From positions 1 through 47,827 of the forward strand of contig NZ_WGNY01000046.1 in assembly GCF_016124325.1 (NCBI RefSeq): 47,827 bases of DNA, written 5' to 3'. Position numbers and translations under genes: made by a program. Below are positions 41,371 through 47,827 of the stretch, one piece after another. Position 1 is the first letter of the stretch. Each line of letters begins with the position of its first letter. Source of the DNA: Phenylobacterium sp. (GTDB taxonomy: Bacteria > Pseudomonadota > Alphaproteobacteria > Caulobacterales > Caulobacteraceae). The notes under the pieces are model-generated. The model was given only the letters and a program-made list of their open reading frames with translations. It did not search any database and was not told where the DNA came from.

Positions 41371-41782
41371 GGTCGTCACGGCAGAGGTTGTAATCCCTCT
41401 TCGCCTCTAGGAATTCTGATCGGCGACGCCCCTGCGGCGTCGCCGATTTTTTGTGTGCGCCGCACCCTGTTTCGGGCCTGTCGTGCGACATTTTGTTCAG
41501 GCTCGGAGGGAGGTTTCTGAGCTTCCCCTTGAACTGAAAAGGCTCCTTGCTGAGTCAACAAAAATATGAGCCGCCGGGGCGAAGAATCACCGTTGACCCC
41601 CCTCTGAGCCCGATTAGTGTCGGGGGTCTTACAGGCGGTTTGGCTTGATCCCGGTCTCAACCGGGACGCCGGCGGATCACAAGTGTTCGCCGAATAACCC
41701 TCTGTTTTTGTAGCGTAACTGAGCTGGTTGGGGGGTTCGGGGCCCTGGCCTGAGCGGCGGATGTTCGATGGGGTTTCCAGGA
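41371..41782 (+). promoter_or_regulatory. dnaA regulatory region and long leader
   Basis: A 412-bp gene-free stretch. After the rpsT terminator come two GANTC sites (GAGTC 41552-41556, GAATC 41584-41588), then TTGACC (41593-41598), 16 bp, TAGTGT (41615-41620) as a candidate dnaA promoter. A leader of about 150 nt follows with a hairpin TCCCGGT (41649-41655)/ACCGGGA (41660-41666). No clear cluster of DnaA boxes was seen, so this is not called an origin. Confidence 0.6.
41419..41452 (+). terminator. Rho-independent terminator of rpsT
   Basis: A 12-bp perfect stem, ATCGGCGACGCC (41419-41430) with GGCGTCGCCGAT (41436-41447), loop CCTGC, then a run of T (41447-41452). The strongest intrinsic terminator in the window. 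Confidence 0.93.
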
Positions 41783-43225
41783 ATGACGAGTGGGGGGGTT
41801 GCGGGAGCTATGGCGAGCGCGCCGGCGACAGCCGTGTGGAGCAAGACATGCCAGGTTCTGAAGCGCGAACTCGGGGACGCCACTTTCGGTTCGTGGCTGG
41901 GCCACGCGGCCCTGCGCGAAACGGCGGAGGAAGTGTGCGTGGTCGCCGCCACGGGCGTCGCGCGCGACTGGATCCGCAACAATGCGTGGCGGCGTATAGG
42001 AGAACTATGGGCCCAGCATGATCCGTTGGGCCGTCGCCTCGACTTGAAGAGCCGCATGGAGGTGGAGTCCGGTCAGGCGTTCGCCGCGCCCGTGAACGCC
42101 CCCGTCGCCGCCAACGCGCCCGTCCCGGCGCAGGTCTATGAAGTGGAGGTCGAGGCCATGGCCCCCGTCGCCGTCCGGCAGGGCCGCCTGCAAGGCCTGC
42201 AGGAACGCTATTCGTTCGACACCTTCGTCTCGGGTCCGGCCAACGAGTTCGCCTTCGCGGTGGCGCGCCGCGTGGCGAGCTGGGCCGACGGACACTTCAA
42301 CCCGGTTGTCTTCCACGGCCCCTACGGCTTCGGCAAGACGCACCTGCTGAACGCGCTCGCCTGGGAGGCGCTGCGCGCCTGCCCGAACAAGCGGGTCGTC
42401 TATCTTTCGGCCGAGCGGTTCACCTCGGCCTTCGTGCGCGCCGTGCAGGACCGCCAGACCGCGGCCTTCAAGGACGAGCTGCGCAACGCCGACCTGCTGC
42501 TGATCGACGACGTCCACTTCGTCGCCGGCAAGACCCAGACCCAGGAAGAGCTGTTCCACACCCTGATCGCCCTCGTCGAGGACGGCCGCCGGGTGGTGCT
42601 CACGGCCGCCCGCTCGCCCACCGAGCTCAGCGACCTGGAGCCGCGGCTGCGCAGCCACCTGCAGGCGGGCCTGGTCTGCGGCATCGAGCCGGCCGACCGG
42701 AACCTTCGCCTGGGCATCCTGGAGCGCAAGCTGCAGACGCTGGCGCAGCAGGGCGGCTTCCATCCGGCCGCGCGGCCCGAGGTCCTGCAGTTCCTGGCCG
42801 ACCGCTTCACCGACAGCGTCCGCGAGCTGGAAGGCGCGCTGAACACGTTGGTGGCCCGGGTGGGCGGCGACATCGCCCGCCTCACGCTGGACGAAGCCCA
42901 GGCGATCGTCCGGCCGCACCTGTCGGTCTCGGAACGCCGGGTGACGGTGGACATGATCCAGAAGACCGTGGCCGAGCACTACGGGATGAAGCAGGCCGAC
43001 CTCACGTCCGAGCGCCGCGCCCGCGCCGTGGCCCGTCCGCGCCAAGTGGCCATGTGGCTGGCCAAGCAGATCACCACCCGCTCGCTGCCCGACATCGGCC
43101 GCCGCTTCGGCGGGCGTGACCACACCACGGTGCTGCACGCCGTGCGTCGTATCGAGCAGCTCAAGCAGGAAGACGCCGCCATCGCCCGCGACGTCGATGT
43201 GCTCCTGCGCAAGCTCCGGGGGTAG
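41783..43225 (+). CDS. dnaA: Chromosomal replication initiator DnaA
   Basis: 480 residues from ATG 41783; ATG 41768 would add five, but the N-terminus from 41783 (MTSGGVAG) lines up with what I recall of Caulobacter DnaA. Domain I starts WSKTCQVLKRELGDATFGSW. A Pro/Val/Ala linker (about 95-130) precedes AAA+ domain III with Walker A GPYGFGKTH (Lys185), Walker B LLLIDDVHF and the arginine-finger region LEPRLRSHLQAGL. FTDSVRELEGALN carries the sensor-II arginine. Domain IV ends with the DNA-binding signature GGRDHTTVLHAVRRIE. Complete. Confidence 0.98.
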   Translation: MTSGGVAGAMASAPATAVWSKTCQVLKRELGDATFGSWLGHAALRETAEEVCVVAATGVARDWIRNNAWRRIGELWAQHDPLGRRLDLKSRMEVESGQAFAAPVNAPVAANAPVPAQVYEVEVEAMAPVAVRQGRLQGLQERYSFDTFVSGPANEFAFAVARRVASWADGHFNPVVFHGPYGFGKTHLLNALAWEALRACPNKRVVYLSAERFTSAFVRAVQDRQTAAFKDELRNADLLLIDDVHFVAGKTQTQEELFHTLIALVEDGRRVVLTAARSPTELSDLEPRLRSHLQAGLVCGIEPADRNLRLGILERKLQTLAQQGGFHPAARPEVLQFLADRFTDSVRELEGALNTLVARVGGDIARLTLDEAQAIVRPHLSVSERRVTVDMIQKTVAEHYGMKQADLTSERRARAVARPRQVAMWLAKQITTRSLPDIGRRFGGRDHTTVLHAVRRIEQLKQEDAAIARDVDVLLRKLRG

Positions 43226-43249
43226 GGGGCACTGGGAGAGCGCTGACCG

Positions 43250-43275
43250 AGGGCCCGCTGCGAGGCGGGCCCTTT
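43250..43275 (+). terminator. Rho-independent terminator of dnaA
   Basis: AGGGCCCGC (43250-43258) and GCGGGCCCT (43265-43273) form a 9-bp stem with a 6-nt loop, followed by TTTG. Placed 25 bp after the dnaA stop and before the end of the convergent gene. Confidence 0.8.
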
Positions 43276-43287
43276 GTCGTTTCCGGG

Positions 43288-43797
43288 TCAGGCCTTCGCC
43301 CCGCCGATCAGCCCCGCGCCGCCAAGGGCGAAGCCGGTGCAGAAGAGAGCGCTGGCGGCCGTGAAGCCCATGGGCCAGTGCAGAGCCACTCCGGCCAGTC
43401 CCACGACGAAGCTGGCGATCCAGCCGACGCCCACCCAACGACCGACGCCACCACCCGGGACCAGGCCCGCTCCGGCCACCGCCAGCGCCAGGCCCAGGAC
43501 CGCCGACGCGGTCTGATAGGCGTCGCCCGGCAGCGGAAGGCGCGCGCCGGTGCGGATCAGGGCGAAGCCCAGGATGGCCCCGACGAACCCCGCCGCTCCG
43601 AGCCAACCCCGAAACTTCGGCAGGCCGGCGAACAGGCCGATCAGGCCCAGCATCAGCAGCACGTCGATGGTCAGGTACAGCGTCTCTCCCGATAGCCGCG
43701 GGATCGTCACGGTCGGGAAGGCCGCGTTGAGCCTCAGCAGCGCGCCCAGGAGCGCACAGGCGCCGGCGAGCCGCAGGAGCAGGGTGTCTTGGCGCAT
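43288..43797 (-). CDS. Small integral membrane protein of unknown function
   Basis: 169 residues from ATG 43797 with GAGG upstream. Five hydrophobic segments at about 7-25, 42-60, 65-82, 95-115 and 122-165, rich in Gly and Ala, ending GAGLIGGAKA. No catalytic or binding motif. It resembles generic small DUF membrane proteins; I do not recognise the family. Confidence 0.7.
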   Translation of the reverse strand: MRQDTLLLRLAGACALLGALLRLNAAFPTVTIPRLSGETLYLTIDVLLMLGLIGLFAGLPKFRGWLGAAGFVGAILGFALIRTGARLPLPGDAYQTASAVLGLALAVAGAGLVPGGGVGRWVGVGWIASFVVGLAGVALHWPMGFTAASALFCTGFALGGAGLIGGAKA

Positions 43798-43908
43798 GGG
43801 CGTCCTCAATGAGCAGCGGGCCCAACGAACAGCGGGCCAAGTCGCCTGATTCCGCGCGGCGCGGAAGACGTCGCGTCCTTCAAGGAAACGGCGTGGCCGC
43901 CCGAGAAA

Positions 43909-43929
43909 ATATGATGTTCATCATATAAT
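43909..43929 (+). promoter_or_regulatory. Palindromic operator overlapping a -10 upstream of the SDR gene
   Basis: ATATGATG-TT-CATCATAT (43909-43926) has perfect 8-bp arms. TATAAT (43924-43929), a perfect -10, overlaps the right arm. No good -35 is seen. The SDR ATG is 78 bp on. A dimeric repressor bound here would block the promoter. Confidence 0.62.
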
Positions 43930-44007
43930 GACGCCGCGCGAGACCCTTCCCACCTTATCCCGACGGCCGGCGGATGGACCCCGACCGCTGTCTGCAAAGG
44001 AATAGCC

Positions 44008-44820
44008 ATGAGCCAAGGGAATAAGGGCGCCGCCCTGGTGACCGGGGCCTCCAGCGGGATCGGCGCGGTCTATGCCGAACGACTGGCGCGCCGGGGCCAC
44101 GACCTCGTCCTCGCCGCGCGCGATGCGGCGCGGCTGGAGGCGCTTGCGGCCCGCCTGCGCGCCGAGGCCGGCGTCACCGTCGAAGTCATACGCGCCGATC
44201 TCACGGTGCGCGACGACCTCGCCGTACTGGAATCGCGCCTGCGGGACGATCCCGCGATCGAGCTTCTGATCAACAACGCCGGCGCTGCCTACTTCACGCC
44301 CTTCGCCGCCTCCGATCCGGATCAACTGGAGAACCTGATCCAGCTCAATGTCGTGGCCGTGACGCGCCTGGCCGCGGCCGCCGCGGCCGGCTTCGTCGCT
44401 CGAGGGCGCGGCGCGATCGTCAATATCGGTTCGATCGTCGGCCTGTCGCCAGAGTTCAAGAGCACGGTCTACGGCGCCACGAAGGCGTTCGTGCTCTATC
44501 TCACCCAGTCGCTCAACGAAGAACTCGCAGGGTCGGGCGTGCGCCTTCAGGCCGTCCTGCCGGGCGCGACACGCACCGAGATCTGGGACCGCTCGGGCCG
44601 CGGGATCGAGACTGTGCCGTCCGAGATCCTGATGGACGTGAACGATCTGGTGGACGCCGCGATCGCCGGGTTCGATCAGGGCGAGCTGGTCACGATCCCT
44701 TCGTTGCCCGACGCGGCGGATTGGCAGGCGCTGGAGGCCGCACGGCTCAGGCTCGGCCCGAACCTGTCGCGGAGCCACCCCGCGGCGCGCTACGGCGTCG
44801 CCGTCCGCGAGCCTGCTTGA
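44008..44820 (+). CDS. Short-chain dehydrogenase/reductase (SDR)
   Basis: 270 residues, ATG 44008 after AAAGGA. Classical SDR: TGASSGIG (12-19), NNAG (89-92), catalytic Ser142, Tyr155 and Lys159 (YGATK). LVLAARDAARLE suggests Arg37-type NADP preference. Substrate not known. A strong palindrome over its -10 implies control by an inducer-responsive repressor not encoded next to it. Convergent with pnp through a shared terminator. Confidence 0.88.
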   Translation: MSQGNKGAALVTGASSGIGAVYAERLARRGHDLVLAARDAARLEALAARLRAEAGVTVEVIRADLTVRDDLAVLESRLRDDPAIELLINNAGAAYFTPFAASDPDQLENLIQLNVVAVTRLAAAAAAGFVARGRGAIVNIGSIVGLSPEFKSTVYGATKAFVLYLTQSLNEELAGSGVRLQAVLPGATRTEIWDRSGRGIETVPSEILMDVNDLVDAAIAGFDQGELVTIPSLPDAADWQALEAARLRLGPNLSRSHPAARYGVAVREPA

Positions 44821-44832
44821 GGCTGTAATGGA

Positions 44833-44862
44833 AAGGGCGGCCGGATCGCTCCGGCCGCCCTT
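44833..44862. terminator. Bidirectional terminator between SDR and pnp
   Basis: AAGGGCGGCCGG (44833-44844) pairs perfectly with CCGGCCGCCCTT (44851-44862) around a 6-nt loop. It lies between the two convergent stops, and the A/T ends give short U-tracts in both directions. Confidence 0.85.
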
Positions 44863-44886
44863 CAAGTCCATGGAAGTTGAAGGCGT

Positions 44887-47031
<2,145 letters not shown>

Positions 47032-47232
47032 TTCGTCTTCTTTCTCATCCCGCGGGCGTATTCCCGGCGGGGACGGACAGGGGATCGGTCTTCCGAAATC
47101 CTCTCCAATGGCGCAGGCGGTGAGGATCTCGTTTGACCCTCGGCGTGTGTGGGGCCTCCTACGGGAGGATATCGCCCCGGTCGCCGCATCCATCCCCCGG
47201 CCTGCGACGGAGGAGCAGCCTCAAATACGAAA

Positions 47233-47264
47233 CGGACCCGATCCCCTTGCGGGACGCGGGTCCG
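47233..47264 (-). terminator. Terminator downstream of rpsO
   Basis: On the minus strand CGGACCCG (47264-47257) pairs with CGGGTCCG (47240-47233), with an inner partly paired loop, then TTTCGTATTT. It lies in the rpsO-pnp gap, where read-through or processing commonly sets pnp expression. Confidence 0.75.
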
Positions 47265-47273
47265 GTCGGAAAC

Positions 47274-47543
47274 CTAGCGGCGCAGGCCGAGCTTCTCGAT
47301 GAGCGCCTGATAGCGAGCCGCGTCGGACTTCTTCAGGTGGTCGAGGAGCGAACGGCGGGCGGAGACCAGCTTCAGCAGGCCCCGGCGCGAGTGGTTGTCC
47401 TTCTTGTGCGTCTTGAAGTGTTCGGTGAGGTTCGCGATCCGTTCGGACATGATCGCCACCTGGACTTCGGCGCTGCCCGTGTCCGCTTCTGCGCGGGCAT
47501 GGGTCTTGATGACTTCGGCTTTACGTTCGGCCGTGATCGACAT
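47274..47543 (-). CDS. rpsO: Small ribosomal subunit protein uS15
   Basis: 89 residues from ATG 47543, with GGAGAA upstream; longer frame to 47600 overlaps the truB end and is rejected. Typical uS15: MSITAERKAEVIKTHARAEA, GSAEVQVAIMSERIANLTEH, KTHKKDNHSRRGLLKLVSAR, ending IEKLGLRR. Binds 16S rRNA and organises the platform with S6-S18. Follows truB by 16 bp. Confidence 0.98.
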   Translation of the reverse strand: MSITAERKAEVIKTHARAEADTGSAEVQVAIMSERIANLTEHFKTHKKDNHSRRGLLKLVSARRSLLDHLKKSDAARYQALIEKLGLRR

Positions 47544-47559
47544 CGGGGTTCTCCGCTCT

Positions 47560-47827
47560 TCAAAGGTTGAAGACGCGCGAGGGTTCGAGCCGTCCCGCAC
47601 GCATCTCGCAGAGCGCCACCATCGTCCCGCCAGACATCGCGGAAACGGTGCGCGAGCCCGGCTTCAGCCCGGCCTTCACCGCTTCAACCTGTCGGGGAAC
47701 GAGAACGATCGATCGTCCCTGCTTCAATCGGAAGGCGTCTTCGTCGGTCACGGCCAGCGCCGGGATGTCGTCCAGCGCGGTCTCGACCGGAAGCAGGGCC
47801 TCCGATTGGCGGGCCTCATAGCCCAAA
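47560..47827 (-). CDS. truB: tRNA pseudouridine(55) synthase TruB, C-terminal part
   Basis: Partial: about 88 residues of the 3' end, the start lying beyond the window. LLPVETALDDIPALAVTDED is the conserved start of the TruB C-terminal domain; the rest (QGRSIVLVP, GTMVALCEM) fits the small beta-type RNA-binding tail. The catalytic Asp lies in the missing part. First of truB-rpsO-pnp. Confidence 0.87.
   Translation of the reverse strand, partial: LGYEARQSEALLPVETALDDIPALAVTDEDAFRLKQGRSIVLVPRQVEAVKAGLKPGSRTVSAMSGGTMVALCEMRAGRLEPSRVFNL

Noticed and set aside
41453..41782. Chromosome replication origin beside dnaA
   Set aside because: No DnaA-box cluster, AT-rich unwinding element or CtrA-box set was seen; in Caulobacterales the origin is normally not directly beside dnaA.

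Overview
The window looks like an origin-proximal chromosomal segment of a high-GC alphaproteobacterium of the Caulobacterales, probably Phenylobacterium or Caulobacter. This rests on four things: a DnaA that closely resembles my memory of Caulobacter crescentus DnaA; a sigma32-type promoter for dnaKJ; GANTC (CcrM-type) sites in several promoters; and housekeeping blocks typical of the group (ubiE-ubiB beside mutM, rpsT-dnaA, truB-rpsO-pnp, ftsK, dnaKJ). No transposase, integrase, phage gene or CRISPR array was seen. Family names come from motif recognition only, since no database search was possible.

Layout. 1-7.2 kb: tRNA-Arg(CCG), a secreted haem c plus PQQ-propeller dehydrogenase, dnaK-dnaJ behind a heat-shock promoter, a dienelactone hydrolase and a proline/alanine/glutamate-rich anchored protein. 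7.3-15.8 kb: ftsK, ada, a hotdog thioesterase-like protein, a cytochrome b561/molybdopterin-oxidoreductase pair, a class A phosphatase with an altered catalytic motif, and a three-gene DUF2089/membrane/SHOCT-like operon behind an unusual AT-rich promoter. 15.9-24.7 kb: a crotonase, a serine hydrolase, a MATE exporter, an rfbD-like reductase, an APC permease, a DUF885 metallopeptidase-like protein and two small genes of atypical composition. 24.8-30.9 kb: a lipoprotein joining redoxin, cytochrome c, copper monooxygenase and EF-hand modules, a D-2-hydroxyacid dehydrogenase, a TetR regulator, a glycosyltransferase with a TetR-type DNA-binding domain at its N-terminus, a Pho-box-like site and a NUDIX protein. 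30.9-36.2 kb: phnCDE, an ornithine-decarboxylase-like enzyme and a deoxyhypusine-synthase-like protein. 36.2-47.8 kb: ubiB, ubiE, mutM, a TraB/GumN protein, enoyl-CoA hydratase, rpsT, dnaA, a small membrane protein, an SDR, pnp, rpsO and the 3' part of truB.

How the genes work together. Several neighbours form units: dnaK-dnaJ (chaperone); ubiE-ubiB (ubiquinone); mutM-TraB by ATGA overlap; phnC-phnD-phnE by two ATGA overlaps (phosphonate-type ABC importer); b561-Moco protein by GTGA overlap (electron transfer); the decarboxylase and the DHS-like gene (polyamines); truB-rpsO-pnp (RNA metabolism). The most unusual items are the TetR-glycosyltransferase fusion, the four-module redox lipoprotein, the DUF2089 operon with its apparently leaderless GANTC-bearing promoter, the Pho-box-like site next to phosphorus-related genes, and dispersed palindromic elements shared between two intergenic regions.
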